Source of the DNA: Symbiodinium natans | Taxonomy: Eukaryota > Sar > Dinophyceae > Suessiales > Symbiodiniaceae | Assembly: GCA_905221605.1 (NCBI GenBank) | Contig: CAJNDS010000365.1 | Coordinates: forward strand, 102,501 to 156,088 | DNA: 53,588 nt | Direction: 5' to 3' | Shown: piece by piece, positions 43,208 to 52,773 of the stretch | How positions within the stretch are numbered: the stretch's first letter is position 1 | Layout: each line of letters begins with the position of its first letter | Translations under genes and position numbers: made by a program | Notes under the pieces: model-generated | Database searches by the model: none | What the model was told of the DNA's origin: nothing | Seen by the model: the letters and a program-made list of their open reading frames with translations, nothing else

Positions 43208-44929
43208 CGGTGCAGGAGTCTTTCTGCCCGGCCCTTGGACTTTTCCCGTTTCGTCTTCGGGTCAGGCGAGAAGTTGGCTCCCGGACCGACCACCTCCCCC
43301 ACCCCCTTTAGGGTTTAGGGTTTAGGGTTTAGGGTTTAGGGTTTAGGATTTAGGGTTTAGGGTTTAGGGTTTAGGGTTTAGGGTTTGGGGTTTGGGGTTT
43401 CGGGCCCAATGCTGAAAGGGAGGGGGGCGTGGCTACTCTTATCAGGGGAAGCTTCGGACGACCCTGAAAGATGTAGGGACTACAGGCTTAAGTTTATAGG
43501 CCAGGAGTGCCAGAAGAATAGGCGGCTGCTTTAGAGCAAGACGGAAGTGACCGTGTCAGACTTGTGCAATGGGCTGCCCTGCATGCTTGTTCACTCGGAT
43601 CGCCTGTGTTGTGGCAGAGGGTCGCTAAATTAGGGTTTAGGGTTTAGGGTTTAGGGTTTAGGGTTTAGGGTTTAGGGTTTAGGGTTTAGGGTTTGAGAGG
43701 GGACTGTTGTGAGGCGGATTTTTTTTGAATGTGATGCAGTGTTTTGGATGAAGTTGATTTTGTTGCGAGTGCAAAGCAGATGTACGAGGGTTTAGGGTTA
43801 TAACGCCGACGGTATAAATGCCCTGACCTTAGGTGCATCAGGTTTAGACATTAATTAAAACCTTTAAGCCTTATAAGGCTTTTAAAGGTTGAATTAAATC
43901 CAGGTTTGGACATTCAACCTAGGTTAAACCTTAAAACCTATAGTGCAGCCCTATAGGGTTTAAACCCTATAAGAGGCTAAAGGTTTAGAGTTTAAGGTTT
44001 AGGGCATTGCAAAAACGTAACCTTAGACCCTCAGGGATTTAATCATTTTACTGTTTTCCTTAAGCCTTAATTAAAGCATATAGGCTTTAGGGTTATAACG
44101 CTAAACTCTATAGGATTAGAACCTTATAACCTTATATTATAGGCCTTGAGGCTTAAATCCTACTGTTTTCCTTAAGCCTTACAGCATAAAGGGTTTAGGG
44201 TTCTAATGCTGAATGTATAAATGCCCAGACCTTAAATACATCAGGTTTAGGCATTAAAGCCTTTAAGCCCTATAAGGTTTTCAGAGGTTTAAGGCCTGGG
44301 GATTTAAATTTAAGTTTGGGCATTCAAACTAAGTTAAGCCTTAAACCCTATAGGGCCCCTTTCGGGTCAGGGTTTATCTACCCTACCGGGTTAGCCCTTT
44401 AGGGTTTAAACCCTATAAGAGGTTAAAGGTTTAGAGTCTAAGGTTAGGGCATTGCAAAAACGTAACCCTAGACCCTCAGTGATTTAACCACTTTACTGTT
44501 TTCCTTAAGCCTTAAAGCATATAGGGTTTAGGGTCATAACGCTAAACTCTATAGATTTTTAACCTTATAACCCTACATTATTAGCACCCACATCATCAAG
44601 ACATGTCCTGTAGGCCCCTGGGACGCGAGAATACTATGAGCAGATATCCTTTTACTCGCACATGTGACATCGCAACCTTCAGATATAGCGCTGGAACCAA
44701 GGTGAGATTGGATATCGTTTTGTGAAGCAGTTGTGGCTGTGACATCCATGTGTCGAAACAGGGGCTGTGTTTCGAAACAAAGGCTGCGTTTCGAAACAGG
44801 GAACTTCCGAATAACAGGTCTGGAAATACGTGAAAGCAAACCAACTGTGGCACAGCTACGGCTGTTACGCTTGAGGGGGGGGGGGGGGAGGGGGGTGGGA
44901 CTCCTGCCAAGATGGGCCAACTTCCAAGG

Positions 44930-44969
<40 letters not shown>

Positions 44970-46024
44970 ATCATGTATGCCAAACATCATGGTCAAGATT
45001 CCCACTTACGAATGGACTGTTGTGAGGCCATAAGTTTAAAGTTGTAAGCGTTTACTAACCCCTAGACCTTATTAAATGACTGAAAACTACCCAACAACTC
45101 CGCCTCACAACAGTCCTTTCTGTAGGGTTTAGGGTTTAGGGTTTAGGGTTTAGGGTTTAGGGTTTAGGGTCTTTATCCTAACTCGTATATCAATAGGAGC
45201 CTCGACCCCAAGTTCGAACAGCCCATGTGACTACTTTTGAATGTTGTGAGTGAGGCCCTCCAGCGTTTGCTGCTGCAGTCCCGGCAAAGGCACCTGAGCG
45301 ACATGGTTTAGGGTTTAGGGTTTAGGGTTTAGGGTTTAGGGTACTGAAGATTTCGCATCTGACCTTGGGGAACCCAATTCTGTGGTACACTTCGACCCCC
45401 AGGTCCCAAGTGGGCCCCTTGTTCCGTTTTGGTTTCCATAAACCCATGTGTCAACTTTAAGGGCTTCCCCAACGTGTAGGGCACCAGGGGCTAGGTCGAT
45501 GAAGGCGCGTGGCACGCAAGGAGGAAGCACCTGGCCCGCTCACATGGTCCCTCACTGTTTGCGGTCTGCGATTGTTCCCTTCTGAACCCCCTTTAAACAA
45601 AGGAATGACACCCTCATTTCTTCTAGGAAACCCCAGGGCCCCGGTAACTCAGAAACCCCTAAACCCTAAACCATAACCCTAACCCCTAAACCCTAAACCC
45701 AAGACTCAGAAACCCTAAACCATCCCAAACCCCCTTGACAGTCCATGCCAGGACCGGAGGCAGGCGGCAAGTATGCAGACCTCGCCGCGCCCCCGGTTGC
45801 TCCCCCCCAGGTGACCACCAGATTCCAGAATGTAGCGTCTGAGCCCAGCGACTCCAAAGCCAACTCTGAACCCTTTAGGGTTTAGGGTTTAGGGTTTAGG
45901 GTTTAGGGTTTTTTTAGAGCTTAGGGTGCTCCCCTGCACTCCCGCTGTTTAGAACCAGGTGGTCTTCAGTGATTGGGACACTGCAGAGAACGTGGCGCAC
46001 TCAGATGTTTTGATAGGGGCCTAG
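43208..46024 (+). CDS. seven-exon gene segment, stop TAG, about 169 aa
   Basis: Exons 43208-43312, 43522-43620, 45279-45305, 45495-45546, 45627-45643, 45742-45879 and 45953-46024 join in one frame to TAG 46022. Samples are RPLDFSRFVFGSGEKLAPGP, SDRVRLVQWAALHACSLGSP, VDEGAWHARRKHLAR, RFQNVASEPSDSKANSEPFR and NQVVFSDWDTAENVAHSDVL. Exons 1, 3 and 6 end exactly at GTTTAGGG arrays. Exon 5 (17 nt) has a good acceptor (catttcttctag) and donor GTAACT. Intron 2 contains the 1.4-kb TIR element. The 46-codon exon 6 is open through both boundaries in only this frame. No family. Confidence 0.55.
43313..43400. repeat. TTTAGGG array
   Basis: About 12 units on the donor side of exon 43208-43312. Confidence 0.95.
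43627..43695. repeat. TTTAGGG array, 9 copies
   Basis: Immediately left of the TIR element. Confidence 0.96.
43701..45116. mobile_element. 1.4-kb non-coding element with perfect 18-bp TIRs
   Basis: GGACTGTTGTGAGGCGGA at 43701-43718 and its exact reverse complement at 45099-45116. A third, direct copy of the first 15 bases lies at 45014, forming an internal 103-bp MITE-like unit with the right TIR. The interior (43796-44580) is AT-rich and consists of two diverged direct copies about 400-440 bp apart. No transposase is visible, so it would be non-autonomous. No clear target-site duplication. Confidence 0.75.
44877..44967. repeat. G12 and C36-37 tracts
   Basis: ggg-run at 44875-44888 and a very long C run at 44931-44967 inside the TIR element. 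Open frames spanning them on both strands are poly-Gly or poly-Pro artefacts. Confidence 0.95.
45124..45168. repeat. TTTAGGG array
   Basis: Directly right of the TIR element. Confidence 0.95.
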
Positions 46025-46106
46025 AATCATAGAGGGTTTAGGGTTTAGGGTTTAGGGTTTAGGGTTTAGGGTTTAGGGTTTAGGGTTTAGGGCTCCCGGG
46101 TTGCAG
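46025..46106. repeat. TTTAGGG array
   Basis: About 9 units between the proposed stop at 46024 and the exon at 46107. Confidence 0.94.
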
Positions 46107-46196
46107 GAGCATTGTGCTCAGGGTCCAGGGTTTGGCAGCAGCCTGGTGAAGAACCTCACAGCCTTGAGCCCTGACCCCAAGCCGATAGGTTTGCAG
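46107..46196 (+). CDS. candidate exon, 30 codons
   Basis: Acceptor cgggttgcag, donor CAG|GTTCGGG before the longest array. SSLVKNLTALSPDPKPIGLQ is open through both boundaries. It could belong to the preceding gene by alternative splicing, or to a separate one. Confidence 0.48.
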
Positions 46197-46202
46197 GTTC
46201 GG

Positions 46203-46403
46203 GTTTAGGGTTTAGGGTTTAGGGTTTAGGGTTTAGGGTTTAGGGTTTAGGGTTTAGGGTTTAGGGTTTAGGGTTTAGGGTTTAGGGTTTAGGGTTTAGG
46301 GTTTAGGGTTTAGGGTTTAGGGTTTAGGGTTTAGGGTTTAGGGTTTAGGGTTTAGGGTTTAGGGTTTAGGGTTTAGGGTTTAGGGTTTAGGGTTTAGGGT
46401 TCA
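46203..46403. repeat. longest perfect TTTAGGG array, about 28 copies
   Basis: Uninterrupted heptamers, about 285 bp upstream of the UBL-ankyrin start codon. Confidence 0.98.
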
Positions 46404-46439
46404 ACTCTTTCGGGCTGGCTTCGGCTTACCTTTGCACTA

Positions 46440-46548
46440 CTACTATTTGCTTAAGAACCCCAAAAGAATAATATAAACAATAAACCCTAGATTACCCTGA
46501 ATAAGGAAGCATATTTTTATTCTTTCGGGGTTCTTCAGCAATTGGTAG
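46440..46548 (+). mobile_element. 109-bp TIR element, CTACTATTTGC family, copy 2
   Basis: Begins ctactatttgcttaagaacc and ends ggggttcttcagcaattggtag, with imperfect TIRs of about 25 bp. Same family as 10469-10578. Confidence 0.78.
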
Positions 46549-46687
46549 ACGACGTGTGCTGTCAGTCTTGGGGTTTTTATCGTTATCCGAAATCTCGTGG
46601 GCTTGTCGGGCTTGTCGCAGGTCACAGCTCAATTGCGTTCCGAGACGTAGTGATACATTGGCTTGCCTCCGCGTGCCCTGGGCGACA

Positions 46688-47739
46688 ATGTTACGCATCA
46701 GACTGCTGTCAGGGGAAGAGTTTGCCAAGGTGCCCGTGGAGGACCTAAGCGATGTGAGGTCGCTGAAGCAGACTCTGCATCAGCAGAAGGGCGCGCCCCC
46801 GCGATTCAGACAAAGGCTTCTTCTTGATGGCGCAAGCTTGGATGACTCTACCAAGTTGGCGGGGCCCATGGATCTGCAAGTTGTGTTCCTCGACTTCTCT
46901 CCAGCTAGCCAGTCACAGGTGGACCAGCTTGCCGTGGCAGCCGCGTGCGAGTCTGTGGAGGAGGCTTGCTTTGTCAAACAGGTCAACTCCGCAGATCTGC
47001 GTAATTCTCTACCGTTTCCTTCACATAATTCCATGAGTCGTTGCCAGACAACTAGTAATAAGGGACAAGAAGGCATACCTAGGGCTCTACCAGGGCAATG
47101 AGAGAACAACCGCAGGTGGAGATTCTCCTCCAACGTCCGCAAGACCCAAATCTGGCCGACAAGGATGGCTCCAGGCCACTTAGCAAAGCCGCTTCTGGCG
47201 GCCGTGTGGAAGTCGTACGCTTGCTGCTAGAGGCCGGAGCGGACAAGGATCTTGCCCGCAGCAATGGGGCGACAGCTTTGATGATGGCCTCTGCCGCGGG
47301 CTCTGCTGAAGTCGTACGCTTGCTGCTGGAGGCCGGAGCGAGCAAGGACAATGCCACCAACAATGGCATGACGGCTCTGATGTTGGCATCTGACCAGGGC
47401 CATGCTGACGTCGTACGCTTGCTGCTAGAGGCCGGGGCGGACAAGGACTTTGCCGCCAGCGCCAGCACTGGTAGGACGGCTCTGATGGAGGCCTCTGCCC
47501 GGGGCCATGTTGAGGTCGTACGCCTGCTGCTAGCGGCCGGAGCGAACAAGGACCTTGCCAACAGCACGAACAGGACGGCTCTGGCGTACTCCTCTGCCCT
47601 TGGTCATGTTCAGGTCGTACGCTTGCTGCTGGAGGCCGGAGCGGGCCAGGATGATGGCTCGCTGGCTCGGATGCTGGCATCTGCCGAGGGCCACGGTGAA
47701 GTCGTGAGCTTGCTGCTGGAGGCCGGAGTGGGACAATGA
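46688..47739 (+). CDS. ubiquitin-like domain plus ankyrin-repeat protein
   Basis: Exon 1 46688-46954 encodes an N-terminal ubiquitin-like domain (about residues 1-75): MLRIRLLSGEEFAKVPVEDL, then a SDVRSLKQTLHQQKG helix, then RFRQRLLLDG as in ubiquitin's RLIFAG. Intron 46955-47115 (161 nt, GT-AG) joins CES to VEILLQRPQDPNLADKDG. Exon 2 47116-47739 carries about six ankyrin repeats (GHVEVVRLLLAAGANKDLAN pattern). The total is about 296 aa. Such UBL-ankyrin proteins are greatly expanded in dinoflagellates; ankyrin repeats bind proteins, the partner is unknown. A one-base insertion near 47729 (gtgggac) ends the frame, and the next repeat continues in another frame from about 47735. ATG at 46688 is chosen because the UBL begins there. 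Confidence 0.88.
46955..47115 (+). other. GT-AG intron flanked by GTGGAG duplication
   Basis: GTGGAG occurs at 46955-46960 and at 47116-47121. Splicing restores one copy and the family consensus across the junction. This looks like an introner insertion with a 6-bp target duplication. Confidence 0.7.
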
Positions 47740-48026
47740 CCTTGCAAGCGACAACGGCCTTGACTCATTGGCGGCTCTGACGCGCACTACCGAGGGCCAT
47801 GTTAACGTCTGGGGTTACAAAGATCCTTGCAGACGGCCGTGGCTTCTGCCATTTGATCGCTTGTGCTGGCAATTGCTGCGCCGGCAACGGTTGTCGTGTG
47901 ACCAGCATCGAGTTGCATCCTCAAGTCTGTCAGTCCTACATTCTCTACTGGCAGGGCTCGCTGAGGGTTGAGGGGCTGACGGTAGGGGTTGTACTCGTAG
48001 ATGGTCTCTGGCTTCTGCTTTCGTAG
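47735..48026 (+). pseudogene. frameshifted tail of the ankyrin gene and trailing ORF
   Basis: After the extra G, the ankyrin pattern continues as DLASDNGLDSLAALTRTTEG then HVNV and decays. From 47799 another frame (ILADGRGFCHLIACAGNCCA ... WLLLS) is open to 48026, but I cannot connect it to a family. Either a degraded 3' end or a single-base sequencing error at the GGG. Confidence 0.5.
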
Positions 48027-48178
48027 AAGGAGCCCAGCAGGCTCATGGCATTTTTCACAAGTACAGCGAGCTACTGGGGAGCAAATCAACTGACCACCAC
48101 TACCGAACCTCAAACCCTAAACATTTTGTTTGTCAGCCATACGCTTGGACAACCCTAACCCTAAACCCTAAACCACAG

Positions 48179-49885
48179 TGCCAGGAACGGGTAGGAAGGA
48201 GCCGTGAACACGAGGAACCGGGCAACAGGGGCAACAGGGGCAACAGGGGCAACAGGGGCAACAGGGGGTCCGGCACAGGTACAGCCCGAGACCAGCACAG
48301 ACAGGGCTTAGGGTTTAGGGTTTAGGGTTTCGGGTTTAGGGTTTAGGGTTCAGGCCCCGTTCCCATGCTGCCTCCATCTCTTCGTGACATGACCTCTCCT
48401 TGCACGAGGCCCTATTCTCCACTGACCCTGCCCGAGCTCCCAAGTTTAGGGTTTAGAGTTTAGGGTTTAGGGTTTGGAGTTTGGGGTTTAGGGTTTTGGG
48501 ATTTGGAGTCAATGGTCACCCCCAAAAATCTGCAAAACCCCAAACCTCAACGCATATAGTCATGCTGGCAGCCGCCGGTGAACCCTAAACCCCAAACCCT
48601 AAACCCTAAACCCTAAACCCCAAACCCTAAACCCTAAACCCCAAATGCGACCCCCCCAAACTCTTTTGACTCCCGGCCCAGGTGCCAGGCTTCACAGAGG
48701 GCCCCAGGCACCTTACTTTTCTGATGTTCTGGGTTGGGCTTTTAGGGTTTAGGGTTAAGGGTTTAGGGTTTAGGGTTTAGGGTTTAGGGTTTGGGGCTTC
48801 GGGCTTCTTAGGGCTTAGGGCTTGCGAGTTAGTTTTTTCTTCCTGGCCTTTCGGGGGGGAGGGGGGGGGGGGGGGGGGGGGGGGGGTTGGGGTTAGGGGG
48901 TCGCGTCCCTGGGCTCTTCGTTGGGCTTTAGGCTTTGTTGGGGTTTAGGGTTAATTTAGGGCTAGGGTTTAGAGTTTAGGTTTAGGGTTTAGGGTTTAGG
49001 GCTTGAGGGGTCCTCATGGCTTCAGGGATGCAGATGCCGGACTTGTATGGGACCGGAGCTTGGTTAATTTAGGGCTAGGGTTTAGAGTTTAGGTTTAGGG
49101 TTTAGGGTTTAGGGCTTGAGGGGTCCTCATGGCTTCAGGGATGCAGATGCCGGACTTGTATGGGACCGGAGCTTCCCCTCAACCTGAAGGGTTTCGGGTT
49201 GTACGGGGCCCGGAACTATACCCTAAACCCTACACCCTACACCCTACACCCTAAACCCTAAACCCTAAACCCTAAGCCCTAAACCCTAAACCCTAAACCC
49301 TAAACCCTAAACCCTAAACCCTAAACCCTAAACCCTAAACCCTAAACCCTAAACCCTAAACCCTAAACCCTAAACCCTAAACCCTAAACCCTAAACCCAA
49401 ACCTCACACCTCAACCCGATGCCAACCACAGGAGAAAAGTAACCAAACAAAACAAACTGAGCCCCAAAAAACTCAAACCATCTAAACCCCCAAACCCCAA
49501 ACCGTCCCAAACCTTTTTTTTCCCCAAGCTCTAGCCCCTTTGTAATTTTTTCTAGACCCCAAACCAAAAACCCCAATGCCAAATCCCAAATCCTAAACCC
49601 TAAACCCCAAACCCTAAACCCTAAGCCCTAAACCCCAATCCCTAAACCCCAAACCCCAAACCCCAAACCCCAAATCCCAAATCCCAAATCCCAAATCCTA
49701 AGCCCTAAACCCTAAACCCCAATCCCTAAACCCCAAATCCCAAACCCTAAGCCCTAAACCCCAAACCCTAAACCCCAAACCCTAAACCCGAAGCCCTAAA
49801 CCCTAAACCCCTTTTTCCCCAGCTTCCCCGCAGTCCCTGGCTCGCCAGGCTCTCGGGGCCCTCCGAGGCGGGTCCCAGCCATCCG
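48179..49885 (+). CDS. multi-exon gene segment with GNR repeats and duplicated exon
   Basis: Exons 48179-48278, 48354-48443, 48560-48577, 48682-48746, then 49026-49062 or 49139-49190, then 49823-49885 are phase-compatible. Exon 1 (acceptor aaccacag) contains five GNR tripeptides from a 9-bp ggcaacagg repeat. Exon 2 (PPSLRDMTSPCTRPYSPLTL) is open in only one frame. Exon 4 contains RLHRGPQAPYFSDVLGWAF and ends AGG|GTTTAGGG. The last listed exon contains SLARQALGALRGGSQ. The 49026 and 49139 exons arise from a 113-bp tandem duplication and have the same length modulo 3, so they could be mutually exclusive. No family. Confidence 0.48.
48855..48895. repeat. poly-G tract
   Basis: About 30 G with one A interruption. 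Confidence 0.93.
48951..49176. repeat. 113-bp perfect tandem duplication
   Basis: Units start at 48951 and 49064 and are identical over 113 bp. Each contains a TTTAGGG block, acceptor ggcttcag and the proposed exon core (gatgcagatgccggacttgt). Confidence 0.95.
49221..49398. repeat. CCCTAAA array, about 25 copies
   Basis: Begins with three ccctaca units, then perfect. Confidence 0.96.
49400..49815. other. variant telomeric stretch
   Basis: Mixed ccccaaa, cccaaat, ccctaag and ccctaaa units with T-rich inserts. A short frame after ccaaccacag (49432) runs to TAA and could be an alternative terminal exon. Confidence 0.5.
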
Positions 49886-50021
49886 GTTTGGGTTTTAGGG
49901 TTTAGGGTTTAGGGCTTCGGGTTTAGTGTTTAGGGTTTAGGGTGAAAGGTTTAGGGTCGTGCATGGTTGAGGGCCGTTTAGGGGCTTGCGCAGCTTGACA
50001 GGCTTTACGGTTTTGTTGCAG

Positions 50022-50239
50022 GTTCTTCAGGGTTACTTCGATTTTAGGGTTTAAGGTCATTTTGGGGGCTTAAGTGTCTTAAACCCTAAACCTTAAATCC
50101 GAAACCCTAAACCCTGAGCCCTAAACCCTAAACCCTAAACCCTAAACCCTTTACGGTTTAGGAGACTTGGGGGTGCCATCATGAGCCATCTTCGGCACTT
50201 GCACCCCAAGCGAACCCCATGCAGCACACAAGGCTCTAA
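50022..50239 (+). CDS. two-exon 3' end, stop TAA
   Basis: Exon 50022-50048 (acceptor ttttgttgcag, VLQGYFDFR, donor GTTTAAGG) and exon 50162-50239 (after a CCCTAAA array and acggtttag, ETWGCHHEPSSALAPQANPM, stop TAA) are phase 0. Exon 2 is also open in another frame. Confidence 0.42.
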
Positions 50240-50329
50240 GCCCTACAGCCCTAAAGCCCTAAAGCCGAAACCTTAAACCTTACAACTCTAAACCCTAAAC
50301 CAATAACCGTAAACCCACCCTAAGCCTAT

Positions 50330-50860
50330 ATGCGCCAGCATAGGCGCACCCCCCCCCCTCTCCCCCCCCATGTTATCCCCCCCCCTGTGGTTCATGGTGG
50401 GTTTTGGGATCCCCCCCCCCCCCCCCCCCCCCCCCTGTGGTTCATGGTCCGTGGTTCATGGGTTTGTGGTTTAGGGGTTTAGGGTTAGGCTGTAGAGTTC
50501 AGGATTTTCACTCTGGTCCATGGGTTCATTGTGGGTTTAGAGTTTAATCAGGGTTCAAGGTTTGGGGTAGTGGTAGGTTTACGGTTTCCCCTCTCCCCCC
50601 TGTGGTTCGTGCTGAGTTTACGCTTCAGGGTTCAGGGTTAAAGCGGCTAAGGTTTCGGGTTTACCCTTCTCCCTCCTGTCGTTCATTGGTGGGTTTAGGT
50701 TTCAGGGCTGAGGGTTCAGGGTCTGGAGTTTAGGCTGAGGTTTCTCTGTCCTCCCCCGTGGTCCGTGGTGTTTTTAGGCTTAACAGGCAGGGTTTGGGGG
50801 GGGATGCCGTGGGGGGGGGGGATACCATGGAGGGGGGGGGGGGGGGGGTCGATTACGCGC
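50330..50860. repeat. C/G tracts and degenerate ctgtggttcatggt repeat
   Basis: C-runs near 50350 and a C27 tract at 50411-50436. Related ctgtggttcatggtgggttt motifs occur at about 50388, 50436, 50603, 50678 and 50755, and G-runs near 50815 and 50830. No exon. Confidence 0.75.
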
Positions 50861-51131
50861 AACGCGGGCGCAAAAAAAATAGCCCGAAACCCTATAAACC
50901 CACTAAGCCCCAAAGCCCTTGAACCAAAAAAGCCGTTAAAGGGTTCTTGAGGGAGGGGGGTTCAAGGGGGGTCGGTACCTAAGGAATCTTGAGGAAGCTA
51001 AGGGAGCCCTCGGGAGTAGCAGGGAGTATTAGGGAACCTTGGGTTACATACTCTTGTGCCCTAAACCCTAAACCCTAGACCCTAAACCTTAAACCCTATG
51101 AAGCCGCGGTGGCCAGGCGCGAAGCTCGCAG
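50861..51131. other. unique spacer
   Basis: Purine-rich; a short CCCTAAA stretch at 51057-51085. Nothing gene-like before 51132. Confidence 0.45.
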
Positions 51132-51188
51132 GAGTATGGCCCCGACGATCTGGAGGAGCCATCGGCGGCGAGAGAGGCGAGAACCAGG
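51132..51188 (+). CDS. candidate exon
   Basis: Acceptor cgaagctcgcag, donor G|GTTCAGGG. EYGPDDLEEPSAAREARTR, acidic then basic. Other frames across 51107-51220 are also open. Confidence 0.4.
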
Positions 51189-51239
51189 GTTCAGGGCTTT
51201 GTCCGTTGCGCTTTTTTTCTGGTGTTCGGGAATCAGGGC

Positions 51240-51296
51240 TTTAGGGTTTGGGGTTTGGGGTTTAGGGTTTGGGGTTTAGGGTTTAGGGTTTGAACA
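51240..51296. repeat. TTTAGGG/tttgggg array
   Basis: About 8 units with alternating variants. Confidence 0.9.
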
Positions 51297-51428
51297 AAAA
51301 CAGGCGTCCAAGTTGTTGGAAAGAATGTCTACAACAGCAGCGTCCGACCGGCAATCGTGAGTTTTGAGCCCTGACGCCTGACGCATCGACTCCGACGTGC
51401 AGCGCTCGCCTTGGGGTTTCGCATTTAG

Positions 51429-51548
51429 CCGATGGGTATTGATGTGTACATTCGCTCCAGGACCGTCCACATTCGGGTGCGGCGCATTTTGACCAACCTC
51501 TGTGAGTTATCCACCCTTGACAATGGATTTAGGATTCAGCGTTGCTAG
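51429..51548 (+). CDS. candidate exon
   Basis: After cgcatttag. MGIDVYIRSRTVHIRVRRIL continues TNLCE to a possible donor GTTATC at 51506, or to TAG 51546. Alternating charged and hydrophobic residues suggest a beta strand; no family. Confidence 0.4.
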   Translation, partial: PMGIDVYIRSRTVHIRVRRILTNLCELSTLDNGFRIQRC

Positions 51549-51589
51549 TTTTCTTGGTCTCATGGTGCTACGCACCGAATTAATTTCAG

Positions 51590-51771
51590 GTTCAGGCGCC
51601 GGTACGAGGGAATGTCATCACGAGGGTTCTTTGGCCTTGCGAGAACGGCCCTGGCTGCAGGTGATACAGCTGCGCGAGCTCATGAAAACCTTTGTGCAGG
51701 AGATGGCGGGGCACTGCTTTCCTTGTCCAGGGGAAGCGACATGCCTAGACCCGCAAAGCCGGGGAAGCTAA
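51590..51771 (+). CDS. candidate exon, 59 codons then TAA
   Basis: Acceptor accgaattaatttcag. SLALRERPWLQVIQLRELMK then TFVQEMAGHCFPCPGEATCL. An internal acceptor ggctgcag at 51660 could shorten it. A second frame (51612-51860) is also open. Confidence 0.45.
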
Positions 51772-51820
51772 GGGAGAAGAAGAGAACACCCTCCCCCCCC
51801 CCCCCTCCATTTTCATGCAG

Positions 51821-52041
51821 CCTACGAGCCCAAGACCGAGGCAAAACCCATACCCTTTAAGGGATTATATCTAGTCCCTTATTCCCTACTAAGAACCAGC
51901 CAGAAAACCTCAACCAGGTGGTTGGGCGGGATGTCACCATCGTTGTGGAGGACGGGTGACGTCCGCAAACTCGGGAGCTTTCTGAAAATTTGCTTCACTC
52001 ATCGATTCATCGACCTTGCCGAAAGCCCGGACAGTATTTAG
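51821..52041 (+). CDS. candidate exon, 72 codons then TAG
   Basis: Strong acceptor tccattttcatgcag after a C13 tract. YEPKTEAKPIPFKGLYLVPY then LLRTSQKTSTRWLGGMSPSL and KICFTHRFIDLAESPDSI. This is one of the longest uninterrupted non-repetitive frames outside the retroelement and the ankyrin gene; it lacks an early ATG. Confidence 0.48.
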
Positions 52042-52264
52042 AAATTGCGGTAACCACCCCATCGGTTTGTGTCAGTCACAGTCGCAAAGAAGAGTCTTCT
52101 TGCAAGTCCTTGAGCGGCAGGCCGAGCAAACCGAAAGCGGTTGGTGCATGCCCCAGTCGGGCTTAAGGTTCGGATGTGCGGAAACGTTGCAGAACAAGGG
52201 CGAAGACGGATCAACTTTTGGTTGCGGGTTCACGTGCCTTCCAGAGAAGAACCTAGGGCCCTAA
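52042..52264 (+). CDS. candidate terminal exon, Cys-rich
   Basis: VFLQVLERQAEQTESGWCMP, then a Cys/Gly-rich end (TFGCGFTCLPEKNLGP) and TAA 52262. The frame starts at 52016 upstream and overlaps the previous exon in another frame, so the two are alternatives or joined at cagtatttag. Confidence 0.42.
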
Positions 52265-52296
52265 GGCTTGTAAGTCCTAAACCCTAAACCCCCCAG

Positions 52297-52773
52297 CAGG
52301 CTTACTCTCTTCAAACGGCGGACTGGTTTAGGGTTTAGGGCTTAGGGCTTAGGGTTTAGGGTTTAGGGTTTAGGGTTTAGGGTTTAGGGGTCTAACTTCT
52401 TCTGTGCCCTCTGGCCAAGACCCGTAACTCTAGAAGACTCTCGACCCAAAACCGCAAATCCTAAACCCGAAACCCCAAAACCTGCTTTGGGCTGCTTGAA
52501 GGCCCTGAACCCCACATCCTAAACCCTAAACCCGAAACCCTAAACCCTAAACCCTAAACCCCCCTAACCCCCCTAACCCCTCCAAGCAAGCAGCAGAGTT
52601 TCGAGGCTGCGGCTGACCCCGAATTTGCTTGCGCTGCGCCTCGAAGCGGCAGGGGTGTCGCACGAGATGCTCCTGAGGACGGTGGGGTTTAGGGTTTAGG
52701 GTTTGGGGTGGTTTAGGGTTTAGGGTTTAGGGTTCAGGGTTTAGGGCGCAAAAATCCCGAAACAAACCATCAG

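Noticed and set aside
44573-45047. Overlapping frames on both strands of the TIR element
   Set aside because: They depend on poly-G/poly-C tracts and have no domain.
46203-46403. A real chromosome end
   Set aside because: Arrays of both orientations alternate for 50 kb with unique sequence between; a terminus would be a single long array in one orientation.
47079-47680. Minus-strand frames opposite the ankyrin repeats
   Set aside because: Shadow frames caused by the 99-bp repeat periodicity of the ankyrin coding sequence.
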